A stretch of DNA of 64,000 nucleotides from Marinomonas algicola (GTDB lineage: Bacteria; Pseudomonadota; Gammaproteobacteria; Pseudomonadales; Marinomonadaceae), in contig NZ_CP061941.1 in NCBI RefSeq assembly GCF_014805825.1, positions 558,001 through 622,000 on the forward strand. Direction: 5' to 3'. How positions within the stretch are numbered: the stretch's first letter is position 1; every line of letters begins with the position of its first letter. The notes under the pieces are model-generated. The model was not told where the DNA came from. It ran no database searches and saw only the letters and a program-made list of their open reading frames with translations. A program made the position numbers and the translations under genes. Positions 31,763 through 41,644 of this stretch are shown here, piece by piece.

Positions 31763-31800
31763 AACTCAGGCTTTGTCTTAAACAGACCTGAGTTTTTTAT
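31763..31800 (+). terminator. Terminator after PAS chemoreceptor gene
   Basis: Stem AAAACTCAGG / CCTGAGTTTT with a 16-base loop, followed by T residues. It lies between convergent genes and could also terminate the antiporter transcript from the other side. Confidence 0.85.
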
Positions 31801-31838
31801 AGTGAAAATCAATAACAACGATAGGTTCATGGTCTTAT

Positions 31839-33437
31839 TTATGTGGCCTGCTGTTCGCTGGCGGCTGTGCTCGATAAACCAATGAGTTGTAAACTTTCTT
31901 CCGCGAAGCCCGTTCCAGCTTCGGTGTAAAAGTTAAAGACATTGTCTATATCCGCCGCGAGCAATTCTTCTCTTTCATCTTGGTAGCGAGCAATGGCGGC
32001 GATTTGTTTGCTGTAGCCCGCTTTACGTAATTGCATGGTAATGTTACTGCTGTCTTTTATGGTAGGTAATGCCAATAAGACAAGCTCTATTTCTCTTGTA
32101 TCCAGTTTTTCCCATAAGTCAGCGTCCTCACCGTCACCAAAGAAAACATTGTCTCCTTCTTTTGCCATGGATGTTATTCGAACCCGATCGGCATCCATCC
32201 CAGCGACTTGGTTTCCTAGTGTTTGGCGTAACGATTCAAATGCGCCACGGCCGACACGGCCAAGACCAACAACTAATATACGGACGTCCTTTGGTTGGAT
32301 GAAATGGTCTTCGTCTAAGCAATCGGCTAGTTCAACGTGTTTAATCGTTTCTTTATGGCGTAAATACAGTTCATGAGCATTTTTATACAGTATGCTGGTG
32401 ACAATAAAAGAAATTGAAACAGAAAGCGCTAAAATAACCAGCCATTCTTTGCTCAGCCAGCCACTGTCGACACTGAGTGCGGCCACAATTAAGCCAAATT
32501 CACTGTAATTGGACATAGAGAGCGCGGTGAGAAACGCGGTACGCCCTCTGAGCTTTAAACGAGTAAAGATGATAAAGAAGAGTGCAAATTTGATAATCAA
32601 AAACAAGCTTAAGATCATCGACATTCCTAACATGGCTAGGGTGGGAAGTGCGGTAAACCCTATCGACAAAAAGAACCCAATTAAAAAAACATCTTTGAAA
32701 TTCATTAAGGCTTTATTTAGTTCTGATGCTTTTGAGTGTGAGGCGAGTAATATTCCGAGAATGAGAGCGCCTAGATCTCCTTTCACTCCAACAGCATAAA
32801 ATAACTCGTAGCCGCCAAACGCAAGAAACAAGCCGGCGAGTGGAAGCATCTCGCCATGGCCTACTTTGTCGAGCAATCGATATAATATAGGTCGAACTAA
32901 CAGTAATCCAAACAGTCCTAGAGCCCAAATCGTGGGTATCTTTCCTGTTGCAAGCACTAAGAATATGACGGCAACAATATCTTGCATGACCAATACGCCA
33001 AGTGCAATTTGACCATGGCGAGTTTTCATTTCACCGGCCTCTTCCAAAAGCTTGATAACGCATACTGTGCTACTAAAACTTAATGCAAAGCCTATGATTA
33101 AGGCCGTTTTGAAATCGAGATCGCTGAAGTAAGGTAAATTTAACGCTGTAAAAAATAATAAACAGGAAGCGATTATTATGCTCCACAATGCTTTATGGGA
33201 AAGGGTTCCTGCCCATATTTCGCTTTTTAATAGATCTTTTACATGCAGCTTTAGACCAATGCAAAACAGCATTAGTGTGATACCTACATTGGCTAATGTG
33301 TCTAATGATGAAGAGGCTTCAATACCTAAGAAGTTGAGCAAGAAGCCGGCGGCTAAGAAACCAATCAGGGGCGGCATATTGAGCACCTTCACCCCTAAGC
33401 CACACAAAAATGCACATAATATCCAAATAAACTCCAT
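31839..33437 (-). CDS. CPA2-family cation:proton antiporter with TrkA-N domain (KefB/C-like)
   Basis: A 532-residue inner-membrane protein. The first ~370 residues hold about 12-13 TM helices of the Na+/H+ exchanger fold, including SFSSTVCVIKLLEEAGE, typical of Kef-type antiporters, and YAVGVKGDLGALILG. The C-terminus (~385-500) is a TrkA-N/RCK Rossmann domain with VRILVVGLGRVGRGAFESL and a nucleotide-binding DAD. It probably exports K+ or Na+ in exchange for H+, under nucleotide or thiol control. No KefF/KefG ancillary gene is adjacent. The gene stands alone. Confidence 0.9.
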   Translation of the reverse strand: MEFIWILCAFLCGLGVKVLNMPPLIGFLAAGFLLNFLGIEASSSLDTLANVGITLMLFCIGLKLHVKDLLKSEIWAGTLSHKALWSIIIASCLLFFTALNLPYFSDLDFKTALIIGFALSFSSTVCVIKLLEEAGEMKTRHGQIALGVLVMQDIVAVIFLVLATGKIPTIWALGLFGLLLVRPILYRLLDKVGHGEMLPLAGLFLAFGGYELFYAVGVKGDLGALILGILLASHSKASELNKALMNFKDVFLIGFFLSIGFTALPTLAMLGMSMILSLFLIIKFALFFIIFTRLKLRGRTAFLTALSMSNYSEFGLIVAALSVDSGWLSKEWLVILALSVSISFIVTSILYKNAHELYLRHKETIKHVELADCLDEDHFIQPKDVRILVVGLGRVGRGAFESLRQTLGNQVAGMDADRVRITSMAKEGDNVFFGDGEDADLWEKLDTREIELVLLALPTIKDSSNITMQLRKAGYSKQIAAIARYQDEREELLAADIDNVFNFYTEAGTGFAEESLQLIGLSSTAASEQQAT

Positions 33438-33514
33438 TAAAAGCCTCTATTTAAACGATCAAGATAACGTAATAATAAAACAATCTAAGAGTAAACGGAG
33501 ATTGTTTTCACAAA

Positions 33515-33546
33515 AAAAGGCTAAGTAATAATGTACTTAGCCTTTT
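33515..33546 (-). terminator. Terminator between chemoreceptor and antiporter genes
   Basis: Perfect 13-bp arms AAAAGGCTAAGTA / TACTTAGCCTTTT with a 6-base loop; on the minus strand it is followed by a run of T residues. It terminates the minus-strand gene ending at 33576. Confidence 0.88.
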
Positions 33547-33575
33547 AAAATACATGGTAGATGAGAAGGTGTTAA

Positions 33576-35465
33576 CTACACTTTAAATTTATCTAATGCA
33601 CTTGATTGTTGATTGGTTAAATCAACCATCGTTTTACACAAATCCTCTTGATGTTTTGCACTTTCAGCAACGGATTGGCTGATATCTCGAATATTTGTGG
33701 TGTTACGATTAATTTCATTTGATGTCGCACTTTGTTGCTCGGCTGCTGTCGCAATTTGAACGTTCATATTATTGATTTCAATGATACTTTCTCGAATGGC
33801 ATTCAAAGAGCTACTTGCTTTACTGGCCACTGTTTGAGTGGCATTTGCATTCTCGCGACTGGTTAAAATAACCGATTCAGCGTTACGCACACCGACTTGC
33901 AGCTGATTAATCATTTTTTGGATTTGTTCAGTAGATTCTTGTGTTTTCGAAGCTAATGTTCTTACTTCATCGGCAACAACAGCAAACCCTCGACCTTGTT
34001 CCCCTGCGCGTGCCGCTTCAATAGCCGCATTGAGGGCAAGCAAGTTAGTTTGATCAGCGATATCGGTAATAACGGTTAAGATAGATTCAATATTATTACT
34101 GTAGTTCACCAGCTCATTAATCGTGGTTACGACACTGCCCATTTGGTCGGTTAATTCCACAATGGAAGACGTCGTTTGGTTAACAATGTTGACCCCTTCT
34201 TTAGCTGCAATATCGGCTTTGTTTGCTCTATCCGCCGCTGTTTGAGCATTGTCAGCCACATCATGAGCCGTGGCTGACATCTCATGCATGGCCGTTGCCA
34301 ATTGATCCAGTTCATTAAGTTGCATTTGCAATTGCGATGCAGAATGAGAGGAAGAGGATTCTGTCTCATTGGTGTTTGAGCGAACTTCAGTAGATAAGGA
34401 TTTTACCTCTATTATCAGTTTTTGCAGATAATCTATGAATTGATTAAAGGCTGAAGATACTTCGCCAAACTCGTCATTACTCACAACATCTAGGCGCTTT
34501 GTCAGGTCTCCATCACCGCTATTGATGTCTTGTAATGAAGAGCGAAGTGCCTGCAGTGGTAATAGCAGCCGAATGACAACGAGGTAAAGAATAATAGAAC
34601 AAATGAAGGCCGCTATAATAGTGCTAAAGAAGGCGGTCCAGCCGAACTCTCTTACGTCTTTCAATACTTTGTTCTGATCTAATGCCACCCCAATATACCA
34701 ATCAGTACCGTATAGGTTTGGTAGAGAGTTGAAAGAGATAAATACATCGCTACCATCAGTTAACTTTGCTTCGGAGAGGTCTGTTGTGAGCTCTGGCACT
34801 CCGCCTGCTAAAAACTCAGAGACAGACTTACCATTCAATTCCATATTTGGGTGACTCACGATGGTGCCTTTTTTATCTAATAGGAAAGCGTAGCCAGTAT
34901 TATTAAAATTTAGTGTGTTAATCGCATCAGATACCGTTTTTAAGCTTAAATCTCCACCAAACGCACCTTTGAATTTGCCTTTATCAGTGAAATTCGCAAC
35001 GGCAGAGATTAATATCTCACCTGTACTTGCATCAGCGTAAGGAGGCGTTAATACGGCTCTATTATAAGATTTAGCTTCGGCATACCATGGTCGTTTTCTG
35101 GCGTCCCAACCTGGAGCAGGAATCCAAGAAGGATCATTGCCTATGGCTTTGCCTCCTTCGGAGTCCAGTCCGCCAAAAATGAGAATAAATTCATTTTTGT
35201 AAAGAGGTAGATTAAAGGTGTTTTGTATTGTATCTTTGTTAAAATTGGCATCGATATTTTGTGCCGCAAGATCAATTAAACCGACCTTGGCATTTAGCCA
35301 ATTATTAATTTGTAAGGCGAGTGCTTTACTGGTTTCTTGAGTGCTTGTTGCTGTTTTTTCAAAAAGCGCATTCCGTAGGCTATTATATTGCATCCATGAA
35401 TACAGAGAAAACATGATAACAACGATTAGGGACGCGCACAGTGCGACTTTATGAGATACTTTCAT
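33576..35465 (-). CDS. dCache-domain methyl-accepting chemotaxis protein
   Basis: A 629-residue receptor. TM1 (~8-28) and TM2 (~275-300) flank a periplasmic dCache_1 sensor with the [14 protein letters not shown] and [16 protein letters not shown] motifs typical of amino-acid-sensing chemoreceptors. A HAMP domain (~300-350, [19 protein letters not shown]) is followed by the signalling hairpin ([21 protein letters not shown]). The ligand is probably an amino acid or amine, since aromatic and Asp residues of the sensor motif are present, but a precise ligand cannot be read. Monocistronic, with a palindrome (35507-35518) upstream of its start. Confidence 0.93.
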   Translation of the reverse strand: MKVSHKVALCASLIVVIMFSLYSWMQYNSLRNALFEKTATSTQETSKALALQINNWLNAKVGLIDLAAQNIDANFNKDTIQNTFNLPLYKNEFILIFGGLDSEGGKAIGNDPSWIPAPGWDARKRPWYAEAKSYNRAVLTPPYADASTGEILISAVANFTDKGKFKGAFGGDLSLKTVSDAINTLNFNNTGYAFLLDKKGTIVSHPNMELNGKSVSEFLAGGVPELTTDLSEAKLTDGSDVFISFNSLPNLYGTDWYIGVALDQNKVLKDVREFGWTAFFSTIIAAFICSIILYLVVIRLLLPLQALRSSLQDINSGDGDLTKRLDVVSNDEFGEVSSAFNQFIDYLQKLIIEVKSLSTEVRSNTNETESSSSHSASQLQMQLNELDQLATAMHEMSATAHDVADNAQTAADRANKADIAAKEGVNIVNQTTSSIVELTDQMGSVVTTINELVNYSNNIESILTVITDIADQTNLLALNAAIEAARAGEQGRGFAVVADEVRTLASKTQESTEQIQKMINQLQVGVRNAESVILTSRENANATQTVASKASSSLNAIRESIIEINNMNVQIATAAEQQSATSNEINRNTTNIRDISQSVAESAKHQEDLCKTMVDLTNQQSSALDKFKV

Positions 35466-35815
35466 TCAAACACCATATTAGTTGGTAGTGATCATATTTT
35501 TTTGGTTGACAATTGTCAGTATATTTCACTTTTAAAGAATTGCCTTTGTTTAAAGCAATTAATTTGCCATTTTAGTTTTTTTTATTAATGTATACGATCG
35601 TTTTATACATAAAGCCGTGATTATATATGTGTTTTGACTGTTTAAAGAAAGGGCGTATCAACGAGTTGTAAGAATTAGTGGAATACGAGGTAATTGTTAG
35701 AGTAAAAAGCGTCTTCCCCCCCTCAAGATAAAGTATAGATATCTAGCTTGTTATACTAAAGTAACCGACTATCACGTAAAATAACCGCATTCTAATTCAC
35801 TGGCACACTTTCATT
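35466..35815. promoter_or_regulatory. Divergent 350-bp region with two inverted repeats
   Basis: A gap between the dCache chemoreceptor (minus) and MATE gene (plus). It has a perfect 12-bp palindrome TGACAATTGTCA at 35507-35518, 42 bases upstream of the chemoreceptor start, and 7-bp inverted arms ATGTATA / TATACAT at 35588-35610. Both could be operators. No small gene is visible. Confidence 0.45.
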
Positions 35816-37147
35816 ATGTTTTTTGGTAAACCCTCTTTCCAGTCCCCGTTAGCAAAAGAATTGTGGCACATGACTCTGCCAATGGTCTTTGGTATTTTTT
35901 CTTTATTAAGTTTTCAATTGGTTGATAGTGCGTTTATTGGACAGCTAGGCGTTCAACCTCTTGCCGCTCAAGGGTTCACCTTACCGATTCAAATGATCAT
36001 TATTGGGCTGCAAGTCGGTTTGGGAATTGCGACTACTTCGATCATTTCTCGTGCATTAGGTGCTAATAATACTCAATATGCTCGTCAATTAGGTGGACTG
36101 GTGCTTCTCATTGGAGGCGTTGGGATTATTCTTTTCTGTTTATTTATTTGGGTGTATTGGCAAACAATTCTTTCGTTTTTAGGTGCTCCTCAATCGCTTT
36201 TTGGCGTGATTGAACGCTATTGGCCACATTGGTTGTTAAGTGCATGGTTAGGAGCCTTTATCTACTTTTTAAACAGCATTTGTCGAGCTAATGGCAATAC
36301 TATGTTGCCTGGAGTCATGATGGTGGTAACGAGCATTGTCAATGTGATTTTAGATCCTTTGTTTATTTTTACCTTTGGACTTGGCTTAAATGGTGCGGCT
36401 ATGGCGACATCTTGTGCTTTTTTGGTTGGCATTATAATGGCTATGTTGAAAATCTGGCAAAGCCATTGGGTGTGTTTTAAGTGGAGCAATTTGGATATTG
36501 CCTCAAGTGTAAAGTCAATCTCCCATATTATGGGGCCAGCTTTGATTAGTCAGTTATTACCTTCGATCTCGGCTGTACTCGCCACAAAACTCATCGCTAC
36601 TTTTGGCGCTGTCGCCGTAGGAGCGTGGGCGTTAGGCACTCGTTTCGAATTTTTCTTATTGGTGGTTGTGCTGGCGTTAACTATGTCAGTTCCGCCAATG
36701 GTTGGTCGATTATTGGGAGCAAAAGATTACCATCAAATAGAAGCTCTGGTTGGTATTGCCGTTAAATTTGTTCTCTTATTACAAGTGTTCTTCGCGTTGA
36801 TTGCTTTTGTTTTTTCTGGATTATTAGCTGGCTGGGTAACAAGCGATCCAAATGTTGAAGACAGTTTGCGCGTTTATTTGATGATTGTTCCTATCAGCCT
36901 GAGCTCTTTAGGAATAGGTATGTTAATGGTGTCCGTGTCGAATGCTATGGGTCATTCTTATGTGGCGTTAACCATGTCGGCTTTAAGGCTGTTTGCTTTT
37001 TTCCTTCCTTGTATTTGGCTTGGTGCTTGGATTGGTGATTTAGAAGGTGTTTTTGTTGGCGTATTATTCGGTAATGTTTTTGCAGGCATCGCTGCTTGGA
37101 TAATGTATAAGAATGTGATGCGGTCTCTCCAACAAGGCACGGTATAA
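35816..37147 (+). CDS. MATE-family multidrug/metabolite exporter
   Basis: A 443-residue inner-membrane protein with about 12 TM helices in two homologous halves, each MatE type: MTLPMVFGIFSLLSFQLVDSAFIGQLG opens the first half and GPALISQLLPSISAVLATK the second, with PIQMIIIGLQVGLG and the conserved NVILDPLFIF between them. MATE proteins export cationic drugs or metabolites against Na+ or H+ influx. It resembles the DinF/NorM-like branch. The substrate is not readable. It is separated from the heme locus by a Fur-box region. Confidence 0.92.
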   Translation: MFFGKPSFQSPLAKELWHMTLPMVFGIFSLLSFQLVDSAFIGQLGVQPLAAQGFTLPIQMIIIGLQVGLGIATTSIISRALGANNTQYARQLGGLVLLIGGVGIILFCLFIWVYWQTILSFLGAPQSLFGVIERYWPHWLLSAWLGAFIYFLNSICRANGNTMLPGVMMVVTSIVNVILDPLFIFTFGLGLNGAAMATSCAFLVGIIMAMLKIWQSHWVCFKWSNLDIASSVKSISHIMGPALISQLLPSISAVLATKLIATFGAVAVGAWALGTRFEFFLLVVVLALTMSVPPMVGRLLGAKDYHQIEALVGIAVKFVLLLQVFFALIAFVFSGLLAGWVTSDPNVEDSLRVYLMIVPISLSSLGIGMLMVSVSNAMGHSYVALTMSALRLFAFFLPCIWLGAWIGDLEGVFVGVLFGNVFAGIAAWIMYKNVMRSLQQGTV

Positions 37148-37234
37148 CTTTATTTAGTCATGCGTTAATTGATTTAGGAAAGGCGCTCTTTGGCGTCATC
37201 GTTCTTGCTATTGCGTTTTTAACCTGACTAATTT

Positions 37235-37253
37235 AAATGATAATCATTATTGA
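37235..37253 (+). promoter_or_regulatory. Fur box 1 upstream of heme receptor
   Basis: The run from 37235 (AAATGATAATCATTATTGA) closely matches the 19-bp Fur consensus, with the symmetric core ATGATAATCATTAT. It lies about 60 bases before the TonB receptor start and predicts iron repression. Confidence 0.9.
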
Positions 37254-37272
37254 CATAGAAAATTAAAAAGCA

Positions 37273-37292
37273 AATAATAACCATTATCATTT
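37273..37292 (+). promoter_or_regulatory. Second, weaker Fur-like box
   Basis: AATAATAACCATTATCATTT sits 20 bases after the first box and just before the receptor start. It matches the right half of the Fur consensus well and the left half loosely, so paired Fur binding is plausible. Confidence 0.65.
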
Positions 37293-37311
37293 ATGTGTTT
37301 TGGCTATTATC

Positions 37312-39297
37312 ATGCGATTTTTTCTAACCACAACTCTTATTCTTGTAAATTTATCTGTTTATGCTTCAGAGCAAGAAGCGATCTCTAAGATTCAATTAGA
37401 CCCATTTGTCGTTACTGGAACGCGGTCACAAAAAGCGCTTTCAGACACCCCCGTACGTACCGAGGTTATTACCAAAGAGCAACTGCAAAATCACAACGCC
37501 AAAACGGTCGCTGAAGCGTTAAAAGGTACACCAAATATTCTCTTAAAACCGATCCATGGTAAAAGTGGTTTTGAAGTCTGGATGCAGGGATTGTCAAGTG
37601 ATCGAGTAAAGGTGCTTATTGATGGATTGCCAGTATCGGCCACCACCGGTTCAAGTGTCGATGTTACGCAAATATCGACAGTGGGTGTTGATCGAATTGA
37701 AATCGTTAAAGGAGCGACCTCTGCTTTATACGGCAGTTCGGCCATGGGAGGCGTTATTAACGTAATAACCGATAAAACCTCTCTTACTGGACCACATTAT
37801 GCTTTATCCATAGAAAGCGGAAGTTTTGCTGAAGATAACCCTGATGGTGAAACGTTTAGTCCCGCTTTTCGTCGTTTGAGTGCGACGGGAGTCGGTCATT
37901 CTGGTGATTGGAATGGGCGTCTGACAGCCGACATAAGTGATTCAGATGGTTTTGATGCAACCCCAGAAAATTGGTCGACTCAAGGCGCCAGAGGACAGCG
38001 TTCAACTGTGGGTGTTGATCTAGTATGGGATAAAACGACAAGCAGCGAGTACACTTTTGGCCTTGAGCGTTATGCAGAAGATTTAAAAAGTAACCTGCAA
38101 GACAATGTGGGGGGGAAGTCGATAAACAAAATCAAATTGGAAGACACAAGTCGTATCAGGCTTGATGCTACGGCGAAATGGATTTTAGATGACAGCGTAT
38201 TAAGTGCGTCCATTATGAGAGAAACTTTAGCGAACACTACCTTCCAAGATGTGATTATTACGCCTGAAAAAGAGCAACGAAGAGAGGCCGAGTTAGCCTT
38301 TAGTCAGGTTAATTTAGATTGGATGCGGCCTATTTCTGATAAGAGTACAGTAAATCTAGGCGGTCAAATCTTTGAAGAAACACTTGATCAGACAAAAGAA
38401 CAGCTAAATGAGGTGGATCCTAATAGTAAACGAAGCAGTGCGGATTTTTATGCGCAACATGATGTTTTTTATGGGAACTGGGAGTTTCTACCAGGTGTGA
38501 GAATGCAGGATGACAGTGATTTTGGGTTTCATCTTGCGCCTAAAGTAAACCTGAGATACGACTTTGATACGGCCTCTGAATGGGAAACCTATTTAAGAGC
38601 TGGAGTGGGAGCTGGATATCGCGTCCCGAATTTAAAAGAGCGACATTATCTTTTTGATCACAGCCATTTGGGCTATATCGTTAATGGAAACAATGACTTA
38701 GTTCCCGAAGAGTCGCTAAGTTATCAGTTTGGTTTAGGGTTTGAGAACGGCCAAAATCAGCGCTATGAAATCAATGTTTTTGTTAATAATATCAAAAACA
38801 TGATCAATACAAGCTTTGACTCAGAGAGCACCGCATCAAGAACGGATAATGTCCAGGTATTTCGCTATCAAAATACTGAAAAAGCGCGTACGTACGGCGC
38901 GGAATTTAGCCTTCAACAACAGCTCTCCAGTCATGTATTTTTGCAGGCTGGGTACACTTGGATGCAAAGTGAAAACCGAAAAACAGGCCATTCATTAACT
39001 CGCCGACCAGATCATCAAATCAATCTCGCTTTAGAAGCTGAGCTACCTAAATGGGATGCTAAAGTCTCTCTTTTAGGTCGATATCAGTCCTCTGAATATG
39101 TGGATGAGTTATCCACAATGCGTTCTCCATCTTGGAGTGAATTTGATATTAAATTAAATAAAGCATTGGGTGATCGATTCAGCTTCTTTACTGGCCTAAA
39201 TAATCTCGCGGATACTCAGCGGGATTTTTCCAGTGGTGCTGATTTTAGACCAGAAATTGGACGTTATATTTATCTTGGATTTACTTATTCGGGCTAA
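37312..39297 (+). CDS. TonB-dependent outer-membrane receptor, probably for heme
   Basis: A 661-residue protein from the ATG at 37312 (a TTG four codons earlier is possible). The signal peptide ends near YASEQ. A TonB box-like stretch (DPFVVTGTRSQKALSD) and the plug (VIDGLPVS..., VDRIEIVKGATSALYGSSAMGGVINV) precede a 22-strand barrel ending with the aromatic YIYLGFTYSG. The barrel contains GVGAGYRVPNLKERHYLFDHSHLGY, close to the heme-receptor FRAP/NPNL region, with His residues that could contact heme. The neighbouring hmu genes support heme as substrate. Fur boxes lie directly upstream. Confidence 0.9.
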   Translation: MRFFLTTTLILVNLSVYASEQEAISKIQLDPFVVTGTRSQKALSDTPVRTEVITKEQLQNHNAKTVAEALKGTPNILLKPIHGKSGFEVWMQGLSSDRVKVLIDGLPVSATTGSSVDVTQISTVGVDRIEIVKGATSALYGSSAMGGVINVITDKTSLTGPHYALSIESGSFAEDNPDGETFSPAFRRLSATGVGHSGDWNGRLTADISDSDGFDATPENWSTQGARGQRSTVGVDLVWDKTTSSEYTFGLERYAEDLKSNLQDNVGGKSINKIKLEDTSRIRLDATAKWILDDSVLSASIMRETLANTTFQDVIITPEKEQRREAELAFSQVNLDWMRPISDKSTVNLGGQIFEETLDQTKEQLNEVDPNSKRSSADFYAQHDVFYGNWEFLPGVRMQDDSDFGFHLAPKVNLRYDFDTASEWETYLRAGVGAGYRVPNLKERHYLFDHSHLGYIVNGNNDLVPEESLSYQFGLGFENGQNQRYEINVFVNNIKNMINTSFDSESTASRTDNVQVFRYQNTEKARTYGAEFSLQQQLSSHVFLQAGYTWMQSENRKTGHSLTRRPDHQINLALEAELPKWDAKVSLLGRYQSSEYVDELSTMRSPSWSEFDIKLNKALGDRFSFFTGLNNLADTQRDFSSGADFRPEIGRYIYLGFTYSG

Positions 39298-39352
39298 TAA
39301 ACGGTTTATAAAAATCTAGTTAACAATAAATGTATGAATAAAAGAGGGGTTT

Positions 39353-40552
39353 ATGTCTGTCCTATTAAAAACGGGTTTTTCAAAAGCAATAGTGTGTCCA
39401 ACGAGCGTTATTTTGGGGTCTATTTTATTGGTTGCATGTGGCGGAGGCGGTGATGGCGGTAGTAATGATGCTAATACAGCAACGCCGCCAGAAGAAAATA
39501 ACAGTACCTTGTCGCAAATTATGGATGCCAGTGACTATGATGCTTTTACCTATTTTAATTTCGATACAAATCAAGTGGTTGAGTTGACGGCAGAAGAAGC
39601 GAAAACGTCTCAAAATTGGCATATAGGGTTTCGTCGTACCGAGATTGTTTTAAATGGTGGGACGTCTGGTTCAGGTAATGTTGCTGGAGCCTTAGCCGCT
39701 GTTCAAGCCGACTTTTATAATCAAGAAGAGCCGAATGCCAGTGTATTTCTAAATGCGACGCCGGAAGCCGAGCTAGAGCATTTAACCTCTACTATTGAGT
39801 TAACGGATTTAGTGTATCAGACAGATGCTTTTTCTTATGCGGTATCTGGGTCAGGAGAAACCCAAGGTACCAGTCTTGATATGGGGTGGTATAACTATGA
39901 TTTCACGACGCATGTGATCAGTGCCAATACCAACAATATGTGGTTACTGAAATCGTCTACAGGTGACAGTTACGCACGCTTTTCTACCCATTCTTTGGAA
40001 TACGGAGATGAGCTAACGGTTACCTTTAGTTTTGATGTACAGGCGAAAGATACGCATCAATTTGTGGATAACAGTGCGACTTTTACCGCATCTATCCCCA
40101 ATACGGGAGGCAAAGCGTGCTTTGATTTTGACACTAACAGGTCGGTTGATTGTGACCTCAATGAAAATTGGGACCTACAGTTAGTGCTGCAAGGAAGAGA
40201 TTTTATTCTTAAAACCAATAGTGGACCGTCTGGAGCAGGCCGTGGCGGAGCGTTTGGTCCAATTTTGATTTCAGATAAATCAACCTACTTATCCGGTACA
40301 ACAACGGCCACAGGTGCGGACATTAGTCGTCATTATGTGGGCGACAGTAATGCGGGTATTTTTTCTGATCAATCTTGGTATGCCTACAACCTTGAAGGCG
40401 GTCATAAATTATGGCCGAACTATCGTGTGTACATTATCGACACCGATCAAACGGATGAGCAATCCACTCAATATAAGCTGCAAGTGACGAACTACTACTC
40501 CGATACTGGAGTAAGTGGTCATCCTAATATACGGTTCCAAGATGCCAATTAA
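39353..40552 (+). CDS. HmuY-family heme-binding lipoprotein
   Basis: A 399-residue protein with a lipobox, SILLVACGGGG (Cys at about residue 29), so it is probably anchored in the outer membrane. A Gly/Asn-rich linker precedes a HmuY-type beta domain in two related halves: the first (~60-230) has YFNFDTNQVVEL and NWHIGFRRTEIVLNGG, the second (~255-390) CFDFDTNRSVDC and NWDLQLVLQGRDFILKTNSG. HmuY of Porphyromonas is a hemophore that passes heme to its TonB receptor, and this gene follows the receptor directly. The duplication of the HmuY motif is read from the sequence. Confidence 0.82.
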   Translation: MSVLLKTGFSKAIVCPTSVILGSILLVACGGGGDGGSNDANTATPPEENNSTLSQIMDASDYDAFTYFNFDTNQVVELTAEEAKTSQNWHIGFRRTEIVLNGGTSGSGNVAGALAAVQADFYNQEEPNASVFLNATPEAELEHLTSTIELTDLVYQTDAFSYAVSGSGETQGTSLDMGWYNYDFTTHVISANTNNMWLLKSSTGDSYARFSTHSLEYGDELTVTFSFDVQAKDTHQFVDNSATFTASIPNTGGKACFDFDTNRSVDCDLNENWDLQLVLQGRDFILKTNSGPSGAGRGGAFGPILISDKSTYLSGTTTATGADISRHYVGDSNAGIFSDQSWYAYNLEGGHKLWPNYRVYIIDTDQTDEQSTQYKLQVTNYYSDTGVSGHPNIRFQDAN

Positions 40553-40579
40553 ATGGCTTTTAGGTAAGGAGAAAAAAAT

Positions 40580-41644
40580 ATGTCTATACAAGAAGTTGGA
40601 TCATCCAGTAATGAGAATGCTGTGGCCTTAAAGCAAGGGTGGAATGGGTTAAAAGAATCGGAGCCAGGCATTCGCATTCGTAATGCCGCCGAAGCACTTA
40701 ATGTTAGTGAGCTTGAGTTACTACTGATTCAACCATTAGAGCTGCGTATTAGATTGAGAGCAGAAATTGAAACCATTTTAAAGAAGGTTGAAACGTTTGG
40801 TGACGTAATGGCGTTGAGTCGCAATGACCACGCGGTTCACGAAAGAAAGGGCGTTTATAAAGGTTTAAAAGTCTATGGTGGTGCCATGGGGCTGTATTTG
40901 GGCGATATTGACTTGAGGATGTTTTTGACTCATTGGCAGCATGTTTTTGCGGTATCTGAATCCATGTCGAATGGCATTCGTCGTAGTCTGCAGTTTTTTG
41001 ACGGTTCTGGAGCGGCCATACACAAAATCTATGCGACGGATAAAACAGAGGTATCAAAGTGGGACCAACTCGTTGAAGACATGAGGGACAAAGATCAAAC
41101 AGAACGTGTGAGTTTGCAAGAGAGTCCACAAAGTCGTTTTGCCAACATTGGTAAAGTAACAGAGCAAGAGGTTAAAGAGCCTTGGTCTAAATTAACCGAT
41201 GTGCATGAATTTAATGATCTATTAAAAAGCCTGCAAATAGACCGACTTGAAGCATTGGAAAAAGTGGGTGAAGAGTACGCTCAGCCGCTTCATTTAAACA
41301 GTGTTGAGCGGGTATTAGAAGCCGTGGCTAAAACGCAATTAGAGATTATGGTGTTTGTTGGCAATCGAGGCATCGTTCAAATTTATACCGGGTCTGTTAG
41401 TCGATTGCTGAGGATGAATCAATGGTTCAATGTATTGGATCCTCAGTTTAGTTTGCATTTAAATACAGCAAAAATTACGTCTTGTTGGCGAGTAAAACGC
41501 CCATCAAAAGATGGCATGATTACCTCTATAGAGTGTTTTAACGCCAAGCGAGAGCTGGTAATCAGTTTGTTTGGTGCTAGAAAGCCCGGCCAGAGGGAAC
41601 TAGAAGGATGGCAGCAATTAACAGGTGAATTGGAGGCGTTATGA
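40580..41644 (+). CDS. hmuS: Hemin-degrading factor / heme-trafficking protein HmuS (ChuS family)
   Basis: A 354-residue cytoplasmic protein made of two HemS/ChuX-type repeats (~30-180 and ~210-350). Each contains the conserved pattern of the family: NDHAVHERKGVYKG...GLYLG then FDGSGAAIHKIY in the first, and VGNRGIVQIYTG ... SLHLNTAKITSCWRVKRP and FNAKRELVISLFG in the second. Proteins of this family bind heme and open the porphyrin ring or hand it on. TAAGGAGA precedes the ATG, and the 3' end overlaps hmuT by four bases. Confidence 0.92.
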   Translation: MSIQEVGSSSNENAVALKQGWNGLKESEPGIRIRNAAEALNVSELELLLIQPLELRIRLRAEIETILKKVETFGDVMALSRNDHAVHERKGVYKGLKVYGGAMGLYLGDIDLRMFLTHWQHVFAVSESMSNGIRRSLQFFDGSGAAIHKIYATDKTEVSKWDQLVEDMRDKDQTERVSLQESPQSRFANIGKVTEQEVKEPWSKLTDVHEFNDLLKSLQIDRLEALEKVGEEYAQPLHLNSVERVLEAVAKTQLEIMVFVGNRGIVQIYTGSVSRLLRMNQWFNVLDPQFSLHLNTAKITSCWRVKRPSKDGMITSIECFNAKRELVISLFGARKPGQRELEGWQQLTGELEAL

